From: JAEULH01 sp963789785
GTDB lineage: Bacteria; Pseudomonadota; Alphaproteobacteria; Rhodospirillales; Defluviicoccaceae
Direction of reading: 5' to 3'
Assembly: GCA_963789785.1 (NCBI GenBank)
Contig: CAWBNC010000035.1
Location: 30,049-94,048, forward strand
DNA: 64,000 nucleotides
Part shown: piece after piece, positions 26,828-35,039 of the stretch
Position numbering within the stretch: position 1 is the first letter of the stretch
Layout: each line of letters begins with the position of its first letter
Made by a program: the position numbers and the translations under genes
The notes under the pieces: model-generated
Told to the model about the DNA's origin: nothing
What the model saw: the letters and a program-made list of their open reading frames with translations, nothing else
Databases searched by the model: none

Positions 26828-27958
26828 TTGGATCTGCGTCAGGATCTGCGCCGAAACAGCGAGACCACGGCTACCGATCCCGTTATCGCCCGGCTGCGCG
26901 GGATCGAGAAGACCTTCGACGGCGAGTCCCTCGTCGTCAAGGGCGTCGATCTCGACATCCTGCGCGGCGAGTTCCTGACGCTGCTCGGGCCTTCAGGCTC
27001 GGGGAAGACGACAATTTTGATGATGCTCGCCGGCTTTGAGACGCCGACCAGCGGCGAAATCGTGATCGATGGCCGGCCGGTGGCCCATCTGCCGCCGCAC
27101 AAGCGCGACATCGGCATCGTCTTTCAGAGCTACGCCCTGTTTCCGCACATGACGGTGGCCGAAAACCTCGCGTTTCCGCTTCGGGTCCGTCATCGCCCGC
27201 AGGGCGAGATCCGCGACCGGGTCGAACGCGCGCTCGCCATCGTTCGCCTCGGCGGGTTCGGCGGCCGCCGGCCGAACCAGCTCTCCGGCGGCCAGCAGCA
27301 GCGTGTCGCACTGGCCCGCGCCCTCGTCTTCGCGCCGAAGCTGGTGCTGATGGACGAGCCGCTCGGCGCGCTCGACAAGCAGCTGCGCGAGCAGATGCAG
27401 ATCGAGATCAAGCACATCCACCAGACCCTCGGCGTCACCTTCGTCTACGTCACCCACGACCAGGGCGAGGCCCTGACCATGTCCGACCGGGTGGCGGTGA
27501 TGAGCAATGGGACCATCGAACAGCTCGACACGCCCGAGCATATCTACGAGGCGCCGTTGAACGCCTTCGTCGCCCACTTCATCGGCGAGAACAATCGCCT
27601 GCCGGGGCGCATTCTTTCCGTCGATGGCGAAACCTGCGTGGTCGAGGTCGCCGACGGCTGGCGGATCTCCGCGCTATGCGTCGGCAAGGGCGTGGCCGGA
27701 GCGCCGACGACCGTGAGCCTGCGCCCCGAGCGGGTGCGCTTCGGCGACGACGCGAGCGGCTGCGTCAATCGCTTCGAGGCCGAGGTTCGCGAGCTGATCT
27801 ACCTCGGCGACCACACCCGACTGCGGCTCTCCACCTGCGGCCAGGACGAGTTCGTGCTGAAGTTGGCGCACACCCGCGGCGCGCCGCACCTGCGCCCCGG
27901 CGCCCGCATCGTCGTCGGCTTCGCGCTGGAGGACTGCCGGGCGCTGGATCCCGGTTGA
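26828..27958 (+). CDS. Polyamine-type ABC transporter ATP-binding protein (PotA-like)
   Basis: 376 residues. The nucleotide-binding domain has Walker A GPSGSGKTT, Q-loop QSYALFPHMTV, signature NQLSGGQQQRVALARAL, Walker B LVLMDEPLGALD, and H-loop VTHDQGEAL. A C-terminal TOBE domain follows (about 290-370). It starts at TTG 26828. It energises uptake with the two permeases encoded opposite and convergent to it (27967-30074). Separation of the ATPase gene from its permeases by opposite orientation is unusual for this family. Confidence 0.9.
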   Translation: MDLRQDLRRNSETTATDPVIARLRGIEKTFDGESLVVKGVDLDILRGEFLTLLGPSGSGKTTILMMLAGFETPTSGEIVIDGRPVAHLPPHKRDIGIVFQSYALFPHMTVAENLAFPLRVRHRPQGEIRDRVERALAIVRLGGFGGRRPNQLSGGQQQRVALARALVFAPKLVLMDEPLGALDKQLREQMQIEIKHIHQTLGVTFVYVTHDQGEALTMSDRVAVMSNGTIEQLDTPEHIYEAPLNAFVAHFIGENNRLPGRILSVDGETCVVEVADGWRISALCVGKGVAGAPTTVSLRPERVRFGDDASGCVNRFEAEVRELIYLGDHTRLRLSTCGQDEFVLKLAHTRGAPHLRPGARIVVGFALEDCRALDPG

Positions 27959-27966
27959 CGCTCGCT

Positions 27967-28815
27967 CTACGGGTCTTTCCGCTGGCCGGCGAGGCGCTCG
28001 TTACGCCGGCGCAGCGCCTCCATGGTCGCCATCAGGGCGGTGGCGAAGATGATCAGCAGCGTCGCGACAGCGGTGATCGCCGGAGTGACGTGTTCGCGGA
28101 TGCCGTCGAAGATCTCCCGCGGCAGGGTGCGCTCGCCGGGCCCGCCGATGAACAGGACGACGATAACCTCGTCGAAAGAGGTGGCGAAGGCGAACAGCCC
28201 GCCGGAGATCAGCCCCGGCGCGATCAGCGGCATGACGACCCGGAAGAAGACCGTCAGCGGCGGCGCGCCGAGGCTGGCGGCGGCCCGCACCAGGCTGTCG
28301 TCGAAAGTCGCGAGAGTGGCCGAGACGGTGATGAAGACGAACGGCGCGCCGAGGGCGGCGTGAGCCAGGATCAGGCCCGCGAAGCTGTTCACCAGGCCCA
28401 GCGGCGCGAAAAAGAAGTACATGCCAACCGCTGTGATGATGACCGGCACGATCATCGGCGAGATCAGCAGGCCGGTGATGACCGCCTTGCCGCGCAGTCG
28501 CGCCTGGGACAGGCCGACGGCGGCGAGGGTGCCGAGGACGGTCGCCAGCGCTGTTGCCGGAAGCGCGATGATCAGGCTGTTGGTGAGCGCCCGCAGCCAC
28601 TTTTCGGTCGTCAGCACCTCGGCGTACCAGCGCAACGACAGGCCGTCGAGGGGGTAGGTAAGAAAGGAGCCGCCGTTGAAGGACAGCGGCACGATCGCCA
28701 GGATCGGCGCAATGAGAAACAGAAGGACCAGAACGGCATAAGCCACGAGGATTCGCCGCGACCAGCGCCCGCTTTGTGGCGGAGTCAGGCCCTCGACTTT
28801 TTGACGTGCGCGCAT
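27967..28815 (-). CDS. Polyamine-type ABC transporter permease (PotC/PotI-like)
   Basis: 282 residues with six predicted membrane segments. The EAA loop that contacts the ATPase reads VRAAASLGAPPLTVFFRVVMPLIAPG. It forms the membrane channel with the next permease; their coding regions abut (one base shared). It ends tail to tail with the ATPase gene, 8 bases away. Confidence 0.9.
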   Translation of the reverse strand: MRARQKVEGLTPPQSGRWSRRILVAYAVLVLLFLIAPILAIVPLSFNGGSFLTYPLDGLSLRWYAEVLTTEKWLRALTNSLIIALPATALATVLGTLAAVGLSQARLRGKAVITGLLISPMIVPVIITAVGMYFFFAPLGLVNSFAGLILAHAALGAPFVFITVSATLATFDDSLVRAAASLGAPPLTVFFRVVMPLIAPGLISGGLFAFATSFDEVIVVLFIGGPGERTLPREIFDGIREHVTPAITAVATLLIIFATALMATMEALRRRNERLAGQRKDP

Positions 28816-30074
28816 CAGCCGAGGCGCACCCCGGCGGTGCCGGCGATCCGGACGTAGACCGCGTAGAGCACCCCGGTGGCGGTAAGGAGCAGGGTCGCCA
28901 GCGCCGCCGCCAGGCCCCAGTTCACCGTCCGGGTGGTGTAAAAAGCGATGAAGTAGCTGACCATCTGGTCATTGGCGCCGCCGACCAGGGCCGGCGTGAT
29001 GTAGTAGCCGATGGCGAGGATGAACACGAGCAGACCGCCGGCGCCGATACCGGGCAGGCTCTGCGGAAGATAGACGCGCACGAAGGCGGTTGGCGGCGGG
29101 GCGCCGAGCGAGGCGGCGGCGCGCATGGTCGCCGGGTTGATGGTCCGCATGACGCTGTACAGCGGCAGGATCATGAACGGCAGCAGTACGTGGGTCATGG
29201 CGACGTAGACGCCGAAGCGGTTGAAGATCATCTGGACCGGCTTGTCGACAAGCCCGGCCGCCAGGAGCAGGCCGTTGATGACGCCCTCGTTCTGGAGGAG
29301 AACCACCCAGGCGCTGGTGCGCACGAGGAGCGAGGTCCAGAACGGCAGCAGAACCAGGATCATCAGCAGGTTGCTCGTCCCGGCCGGCGCGGTCGCGATG
29401 ACATAGGCGAGCGGGTAGCCGAGCATAAGACACAGCAGCGTGACCATCGCCGCGATTTCAAGAGTTCTGCCCAGAATGGTGACGAAGATTGCCTCCTCGG
29501 GCGGCACCGGAGTGATCCTGTCCGCCGCGTCGCGGCGCAAATCGAGCGCGGAGAGCAGGTAGAAGTCGGTGAGGCTGAAGGACGCCCGGCGCAGGGCCGC
29601 CCAGTAGGCCGGATCCGCCCAGCGGTCGTCCATGGCGGCGAGGCGTGACGCCGCGGTCGTCGGACCTGCCACCGACCCAGCCGCCGGATTGTCCGGTTCG
29701 GCGGCGAGCTGGCGGCCTGTCGAAAGGATCAGGCTGCGGAAGCCGGAGATGTCATGGTTAAGCCGCTGTGCCGCTCCGGCCAACGTGCGGTCGGTGAAGG
29801 CCTGCGGCAGTTCGCGGGCCAGCGTCGCTGCGACCGCCGCGGGCGGCGCGCCGATCCCGTCCCACTTGCGCAGCGCGCTTGCCGTCGCCGGCAACGTCAT
29901 GGCCAGCTCCGGATCGTGAACGCTGCGAAACAGCATGTCGCCGATGGGGGCAAAGAAGACCAGCAGCAGAAACAGCCCGAGCGGCAGGACCAGCGCTAGC
30001 GCCCGCAGCATCCGCGCCCGTTCGGCTCGACGCAGGCGCGCCTTCAGTCCCGGCTGCGCCGCCTCACCCGCCAT
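28815..30074 (-). CDS. Polyamine-type ABC transporter permease (PotB/PotH-like) with long N-terminal insertion
   Basis: 419 residues, longer than the usual 280-310. The first membrane segment (about 22-45) is followed by about 150 extra, mostly hydrophilic and Ala-rich residues (about 50-205) predicted outside the membrane, then five segments. The EAA loop is MRAAASLGAPPPTAFVRVYLPQSLPG. Such an inserted domain is found in some rhizobial/rhodospirillal polyamine permeases and could contact the binding protein. It is read with the downstream permease; the binding-protein gene lies 69 bases upstream. Confidence 0.88.
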   Translation of the reverse strand: MAGEAAQPGLKARLRRAERARMLRALALVLPLGLFLLLVFFAPIGDMLFRSVHDPELAMTLPATASALRKWDGIGAPPAAVAATLARELPQAFTDRTLAGAAQRLNHDISGFRSLILSTGRQLAAEPDNPAAGSVAGPTTAASRLAAMDDRWADPAYWAALRRASFSLTDFYLLSALDLRRDAADRITPVPPEEAIFVTILGRTLEIAAMVTLLCLMLGYPLAYVIATAPAGTSNLLMILVLLPFWTSLLVRTSAWVVLLQNEGVINGLLLAAGLVDKPVQMIFNRFGVYVAMTHVLLPFMILPLYSVMRTINPATMRAAASLGAPPPTAFVRVYLPQSLPGIGAGGLLVFILAIGYYITPALVGGANDQMVSYFIAFYTTRTVNWGLAAALATLLLTATGVLYAVYVRIAGTAGVRLG

Positions 30075-30143
30075 CGCGCCTGCCGTCCCAGGTGGTCACG
30101 CAAACCCACACCATCGGTACGATCTTGTTCTTCAAGACAAGCG

Positions 30144-31184
30144 CTACTGCGCTGCCCAGGAGTTGAAGCGCTTGTTGAGCTCGTCGATATGATCCGTCCA
30201 GAAGCGAACGTTGAGCGGAACCGAGACTTCGAGGTTCTGCGGCGCGCTCGGCAGGTTCTTCAGCAACTTGGGCGGGATGCTCTGCATCGCCGCCTTGTTG
30301 GTCACGCCGTAAGAAATGTATTCGGGTAGTTGCGCCTGACGCTTGGCGTCGCTCATGAAGGCAATCAACTTAATTCCCTGATCGGCGTTGGGGCTGCCGG
30401 TGAGGATCACCCACGAATCGACGGCGTAGATGCTCCCCGGCCAGACGATGCGGAAATCCTTGCCCTCACGAACCGGCGCGTCGAGCCGGCCGTTGTAGAC
30501 CGAGGTCATGGTGACCTCGCCGGAGGCCAGAAGCTGCGGCGGCTGGGCACCCGCCTCCCACCAGATGATGTGGGGCTTGATCTTGTCGAGCTTGGCGAAC
30601 GCCCGGTCGACGCCTTCCTTCGTTGCCAGTACGGTGTAAACGTCCTTCGGCGCGACCCCATCGGCCATCAGCGCAAACTCGAGCGTGTATTTTGGTCCTT
30701 TGCGCATGCCCCGCTTGCCCGGAAAGTGTTCCACGTCCCAAAAATCCGCCCAGGATTTCGGCCCGCCTTTCGGAAACTTGGCGGCGTCATAGGCGAGCAC
30801 CGTCGACCAGACGATCGCGCCGACGCCGCAGTCGCTGACCGCGCTATCCAGGAATTTGTCACGCCCGCCGAGCGCGTCCCAGTCGATCGGCATCAGCAGG
30901 CCTTCATCGCAGCCGATGCTGAGCTCCTCGGCTTCGGCCTGGACCACGTCCCAGGAAACGGCGCCACCCTCGACCTTGGCCCGCAGCGTGCCGATGCCGC
31001 CGTCCCACGAGTCCTCGACCAGAGGAATTCCTGTCTGTTTCCTGAACGGCTCGAAGTAGACCTTGCGCTGGGCGTCCTGGTAGGAACCGCCCCAGGAGAC
31101 GACGCTCAGGTCGCGCGCCGAGGCGGCGCCGGCAAGCGTCATCACGCTAACGGCCGCGATCGCCGTCTTGATCAGTACGTTCAT
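30144..31184 (-). CDS. Polyamine-type ABC transporter substrate-binding protein
   Basis: 346 residues from the ATG at 31184 (MNVLIKTAIAAVSVMTLAGAA), which begins a clean Sec signal peptide cleaved after about ASA; GGGAGA lies upstream. The mature part starts DLSVVSWGGSYQDAQ and belongs to the extracellular solute-binding family 1/PotD-like group. It delivers substrate (putrescine/spermidine or a related small cation) to the permeases. The frame is open 22 codons further upstream, but that extension would bury the signal peptide. Confidence 0.88.
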   Translation of the reverse strand: MNVLIKTAIAAVSVMTLAGAASARDLSVVSWGGSYQDAQRKVYFEPFRKQTGIPLVEDSWDGGIGTLRAKVEGGAVSWDVVQAEAEELSIGCDEGLLMPIDWDALGGRDKFLDSAVSDCGVGAIVWSTVLAYDAAKFPKGGPKSWADFWDVEHFPGKRGMRKGPKYTLEFALMADGVAPKDVYTVLATKEGVDRAFAKLDKIKPHIIWWEAGAQPPQLLASGEVTMTSVYNGRLDAPVREGKDFRIVWPGSIYAVDSWVILTGSPNADQGIKLIAFMSDAKRQAQLPEYISYGVTNKAAMQSIPPKLLKNLPSAPQNLEVSVPLNVRFWTDHIDELNKRFNSWAAQ

Positions 31185-31324
31185 GAAGGTTCCGTCTCCC
31201 ATCCGCGTTCCCGGCACTGGCTTGACATGTGCCGTTGGGGCGTCGATCACGCCTCTATGGAAGAAGCGTACTCGCTCTCAGCCGGAACGGACAAGCATTC
31301 GCGCAATTGGGCTCGCCCGCCGGC

Positions 31325-32824
31325 TCAAGCCCAGGTGCGGGCGGTGCGGCGGTCGGGGCGGAGTTCCACGAGGCGGTGGTTGTTGGTATCGGCCACCAGC
31401 AGCCGATCCGGCCCAGCGACAGCGACGCCCGACGGCTCGTTGCAGGAAAACGCGCCATCGACGGACGCGAACGTGCGCTCGCCAAGGTCGCTGACCTGAC
31501 CCGCGAGCGGATCGATCACCCGCAGCACGCCGTTGTAGCTGTCGGCGACAACGAGCCGGCCGCGCCACCAGTCGATACCGAGGCAATGCTGGAACCGGGC
31601 CATCGCGAGTGCACCGTTGACGTGGCCGAACTCGAAGAGCCCGGCGCCCGCCAGCGTTCGCACGTGACCGCCATGGTCGAGGTCGAGCGCACGTACGGCA
31701 GAGGTCTCGCTGTCGACGAAGTAAAGCCTCGTCGCTGCGCCATTGAGCGCCAGAGCCGAAGGCTGGGCCAGCTGCGCGGCGCGGGCGGGGCCGTCGACGA
31801 GATCCTCAAGACCGGTTCCGGCCATGACCTCGAGCATCCCGCTTCCAAGGTCAATCGCGCCGACCTGGTGCGTTCCCGCGTTGCTGAAAAACAGCCGCGG
31901 GCCGCGCAAGGCGAGATCCCATACCGACGCCAGCGCGACTTCGTGCGCCGGCAGCGTCCGCTGAAGGACCCCGCCGCGCATCCCGGTGCCGGCGACGGTT
32001 GAGACCACACCGGTAGCGATCTCGATCTTGCGGATCGCATGGTTGCCGGTATCGGCGACGTAGATGAAACGGCTGTCGCAGACGAGTCCCTGCGGGCCGT
32101 TGAAGGCGCTATCGGCGCTGCCGAGGTCGATGAAGCCAGGCAGGCCGCACCCGAACCGCCGCACCTCCCGGCCGTCATCGGCAAGGAGAACCACCTGATG
32201 ATGGCCGCTATCGGCGCAGGCCCACAGGCGGCCATCGGCATCCGCACCCGCCGACGGCGGCAGCGGCTTGATGGCGGTCGGATAGCGCAGCCTCGGTTCT
32301 GTCCCGCCCGCGCCGGCAGCCGTTGCGCCTGGTTCGCGACAGGGGAGCGGCGATGGCACGCTCGTGGTTTGGCGGCAATCGCGAACCATGCGGCCGATCC
32401 CACACAGCAGCTTGTCACCGTCCGGCTCTCCTGGCAGGTCGCCCAGCACCTTGCCGTCGGGGGCGATGAAGACCAACGTCGGCCACCCGGAGACCCCATA
32501 CGCGTGCCACAGATCCAGATCGGGATCGTGAACGATCGGGTGACGGATGTCGTAGCGGGTCAATGCGTGGCTCACGGCGGCGCTGTCGCGCTCGGCCGGG
32601 AACTTCGGCGAATGAATCCCGATGACGCAGACGGAGTCGGTGGGGAAAGCAGCCATGATCCGGCGCAGCGTCGGCTGAACGTTGATGCAGTTGACGCAGC
32701 AGATCGTCCAGAAATCGAGAATGACCAGTCGGCCGCGCAGATCCGAAAGGGCAAGCGGCCGGTCTACGTTGAACCATGCAAGTCCTGGCCGGTCGAGCTC
32801 CGGCGCCGGCCTCAGCCCGAACAT
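31325..32824 (-). CDS. NHLRC2-like redoxin plus NHL-repeat protein
   Basis: About 499 residues from the ATG at 32824 (MFGLRPAPELDRPG), with GAAGGGAG upstream. Residues about 10-150 are a thioredoxin-like domain: LVILDFWTICCVNCINVQPT, a CCxxC active-site motif, and the cis-proline GWPTLVFIAPDG. The rest is a six-bladed NHL propeller with repeats such as GPQGLVCDSRFIYVADTGNHAIRKI and PSGVAVAGPDRLLVADTNNHRLVEL. The arrangement equals that of NHLRC2 proteins found from bacteria to animals; function is unknown. No signal peptide is seen, so it is probably cytoplasmic. Confidence 0.85.
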   Translation of the reverse strand: MFGLRPAPELDRPGLAWFNVDRPLALSDLRGRLVILDFWTICCVNCINVQPTLRRIMAAFPTDSVCVIGIHSPKFPAERDSAAVSHALTRYDIRHPIVHDPDLDLWHAYGVSGWPTLVFIAPDGKVLGDLPGEPDGDKLLCGIGRMVRDCRQTTSVPSPLPCREPGATAAGAGGTEPRLRYPTAIKPLPPSAGADADGRLWACADSGHHQVVLLADDGREVRRFGCGLPGFIDLGSADSAFNGPQGLVCDSRFIYVADTGNHAIRKIEIATGVVSTVAGTGMRGGVLQRTLPAHEVALASVWDLALRGPRLFFSNAGTHQVGAIDLGSGMLEVMAGTGLEDLVDGPARAAQLAQPSALALNGAATRLYFVDSETSAVRALDLDHGGHVRTLAGAGLFEFGHVNGALAMARFQHCLGIDWWRGRLVVADSYNGVLRVIDPLAGQVSDLGERTFASVDGAFSCNEPSGVAVAGPDRLLVADTNNHRLVELRPDRRTARTWA

Positions 32825-33053
32825 GCGCGTATGGCTCCCTTCGCTAATTTGACCAGGGCGCGAGAACCTCTTCAATTTGGGGCGGCGCCTGTGCGTTGCG
32901 AGCGCGTTTTGCGTCGAGCCGGCGGATGCCGGGGCGCGCAAGTCGCCGTGGCGGACCAAGGACGCGTCTTCTACAATCGCTCCCCGGACCGGCTAAACCG
33001 GACCGTCCGCGATCCCCGCGTGAGAGGCAGCGAGCCGGCCAAAGGAGGGCCCC

Positions 33054-33890
33054 ATGACCATCAAGGATCTTCTGGTGCATATCGACGAGGGTCCCCATGC
33101 CGAGGCCAGACTGGACGCGGCGATCGGGTTGGCGCTGGCGCACGATGCACATCTGATCGGCGTTCACGCGATCTCCCGGCCGCACATACCCAATTACATC
33201 TGGACGCAGATCGGCGAGGACATGCTCAGGTCGCTGGTGGCGCAGAACACCGAGAGGATGGGGCAGGCGGAAGCCGCCTTCCAGGAACGCGTGCGTCGCG
33301 CCGGGATCCGCGCCGAATGGCGGAGCGTCGAGAGCGACCCGTTGTCGGCGCTCAATCTGCACGCGCGCTACGCCGATCTGGCGGTGGTCGGCCAGCGCGA
33401 TCCTTCCGGTGAGGATGCGAGCGACGACCCAGCGATCCCCGATCACCTGATCCTCTCGCTCGGCCGCCCGGTCCTTGTCGTACCCTTTGTCGGCTCCTAC
33501 CCGGCCATCGGCGAGCACATCCTCGTCGCCTGGGATGCAAGCCGGCTGGCTACGCGCGCCGTTAACGACGCGCTGCCGCTGCTGGTCCACGCAAAGTCGG
33601 TGAGCGTGCTCGCGGTCAATCCGCACGGCGGGACGGACGGGGACGGGCAGATCCCAAGCGCCGACATCTGCCTTCACCTTGCCCGTCACGGGGTCAAAAC
33701 CGAAGCCGAACACCTCTACGCGGACGATCTGGACGTCGGCGATATCCTGCTTGATCGCGCCGCCGACATTGGCGCCGACCTGATTGTCAGCGGCGCATAC
33801 GGCCATGCCCGGTGGCGCGAGCTGGTCCTCGGCGGTGTCACGCGGCACCTACTGCGGCACATGACGGTCCCCGTTTTCCTCTCGCACTAA
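33054..33890 (+). CDS. Universal stress protein with two UspA domains
   Basis: 278 residues containing two tandem UspA folds: residues 1-145 (IKDLLVHIDEGPHAEARLDAA) and 150-278 (EHILVAWDASRLATRAVNDAL, then GADLIVSGAYGHARWRELVLGGVTRHLL). The second has the ATP-binding GxYGHxRxxE...GG signature; the first is degenerate. A strong AAAGGAGGG precedes the start. Such proteins are linked to stress survival; no specific partner is indicated. Confidence 0.9.
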   Translation: MTIKDLLVHIDEGPHAEARLDAAIGLALAHDAHLIGVHAISRPHIPNYIWTQIGEDMLRSLVAQNTERMGQAEAAFQERVRRAGIRAEWRSVESDPLSALNLHARYADLAVVGQRDPSGEDASDDPAIPDHLILSLGRPVLVVPFVGSYPAIGEHILVAWDASRLATRAVNDALPLLVHAKSVSVLAVNPHGGTDGDGQIPSADICLHLARHGVKTEAEHLYADDLDVGDILLDRAADIGADLIVSGAYGHARWRELVLGGVTRHLLRHMTVPVFLSH

Positions 33891-34136
33891 CGCGCTATCG
33901 GATACCGCCCAAGCCTGGGCGCCGGCGTCCCTTCGTGCGCGGACAGGCGGCGGATTCGCCTGCCTAACGCTCGTCTCGGCGTAATCTAGGATTCAAAGAA
34001 AATTGCGCAAATTTTGCAGCCATTAAGTAATCCTTAATGGTGTCAATCTGCTGTTAAATAATAATTTTGACCTTGATTTGCTGTGGACTTAGTATTCTAG
34101 AAGCGTTCGGGGGGCGCATCCACGCAGGAGGATCTG
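33891..34136 (+). promoter_or_regulatory. AT-rich leader and promoter of the flp pilin gene
   Basis: After two stem-loops downstream of the usp gene (33907-33920 and 33944-33962), composition turns AT-rich, unlike the surroundings. It holds two inverted repeats: AAAATT/AATTTT with a 5-base spacer (33999-34015) and CCATTAAG/CTTAATGG (34020-34027 and 34033-34040). A sigma-70-like promoter follows: TTGACC (34067-34072), 17 bases, TAGTAT (34090-34095). The inverted repeats lie upstream of the -35 box, a good place for activator or repressor binding. The pilin RBS CAGGAGGA is at 34126-34133. Confidence 0.6.
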
Positions 34137-34316
34137 ATGAAGCTCAATACCGTTACAAGTATTATTCGCGATGAGTCCGGCGCGACCGCCATCGAGTATG
34201 GCCTTATCGCCGGCCTGGTATCGGTCGTTGCCATTACGGCCCTGAGCGCGACTGGTGACTCGTTGATCTCGATCTTCGAGAAGGTCTCGACCAAGCTTGC
34301 GGAAGCTGCCCAGTAA
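34137..34316 (+). CDS. flp: Flp/Fap-type pilin
   Basis: 59 residues: MKLNTVTSIIRDESGATAIEYGLIAGLV... . The GATAIEYGLIA stretch is the Flp signature: a prepilin leader cleaved before Ala/Thr-Ala, Glu at +5 and the adjacent Tyr, then a hydrophobic helix. It is the major subunit of the Tad pilus, matured by CpaA and assembled by the products of the following genes. AGGAGGA lies at good spacing. It is the first gene of the cluster. Confidence 0.95.
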   Translation: MKLNTVTSIIRDESGATAIEYGLIAGLVSVVAITALSATGDSLISIFEKVSTKLAEAAQ

Positions 34317-34348
34317 GCCCCTTCCGGAATACATCATCGGCTATGGAT

Positions 34349-34376
34349 CGGAGCGGTGCTCGCGTGCGCCGCTCCG
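34349..34376 (+). terminator. Stem-loop between flp and cpaA (possible attenuator)
   Basis: CGGAGCGG (34349-34356) pairs with CCGCTCCG (34369-34376) around a 12-base loop; a second GC-rich inverted repeat follows at 34378-34394. There is no T run. Placed right after the pilin gene, it may lower read-through so that pilin is made in excess over the assembly proteins, or stabilise the flp message. Confidence 0.45.
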
Positions 34377-34506
34377 CCCGGCCGCGCCGGCCGGGTCCTG
34401 AAGGACGCTTCCGTACGCGAACCTTGCCAAGCCAGTGCGAGGAAAGGGGGGAGCCCTGCCGCCGCCCGAGAGAACTCGGCGCAGATGCGATCAGCCCAGG
34501 CCGACC

Positions 34507-35019
34507 ATGGATATCCTGCCGATTATCGACCTCTTTACGGTCACCCTGCTTCTCGGCCTGCTGGCCTTGGCGGTCGTGACCGACGTTGAGTCCATGCGGA
34601 TCCCCAACCGGATCTGCCTGTGCATTGCCGCGCTTTATCCATGTCATGTGCTCGCCAGCACCGTGTCGATCGACTGGCCCGGCGCCGTTGCGGCTGCAGC
34701 GGCCGTCTTCGTCATCGGCCTGATCCCGTTCCTCTTTCGCCTCATGGGCGGCGGCGACGTCAAGCTCATGGCCGCCGTCGCCCTGTGGGCGGGCCCGGCC
34801 GTCGTCATCGACTTCATGGCCGTTACCTTTTTCTTAGGCGGTGTCATGGCATTACTGATGATCAGCCCCTTACGCTTCGCCCTGGCGTCGACGTGCGAGG
34901 CGATGGGGCGCAGTGATGTTGGCAAGGTTCTGCTCAACCGCGCCATTCCCTACGCCGTCGCGATTGCTGCCGGCGGCTACCTGACGGTGGGCCCGGAACT
35001 TCTGAGCGCCCTCGGTTGA
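34507..35019 (+). CDS. cpaA: Tad pilus prepilin peptidase CpaA (TadV)
   Basis: 170 residues from ATG 34507; the open frame continues upstream to 34435 but that part is basic and not family-like. It is a type IV prepilin peptidase-like membrane protein. The two catalytic aspartates are in VVTDVESMRIPNR and in GGGDVKLMAA (the GxGD motif), separated by membrane segments; five to six segments in total. It cleaves the Flp leader at the cytoplasmic side of the inner membrane. It precedes cpaB by 20 bases. Confidence 0.92.
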   Translation: MDILPIIDLFTVTLLLGLLALAVVTDVESMRIPNRICLCIAALYPCHVLASTVSIDWPGAVAAAAAVFVIGLIPFLFRLMGGGDVKLMAAVALWAGPAVVIDFMAVTFFLGGVMALLMISPLRFALASTCEAMGRSDVGKVLLNRAIPYAVAIAAGGYLTVGPELLSALG

Positions 35020-35039
35020 GAATGAAGGACCTTTAGGCC

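Noticed and set aside
30330..31499. Plus-strand frame of about 389 codons opposite the polyamine-binding protein
   Set aside because: The minus-strand protein has a signal peptide and a known fold; the plus frame has neither.
32039..33412. Plus-strand frame of about 457 codons
   Set aside because: It overlaps both the NHLRC2-like gene and the universal stress gene, which have clear families; no motif of its own.
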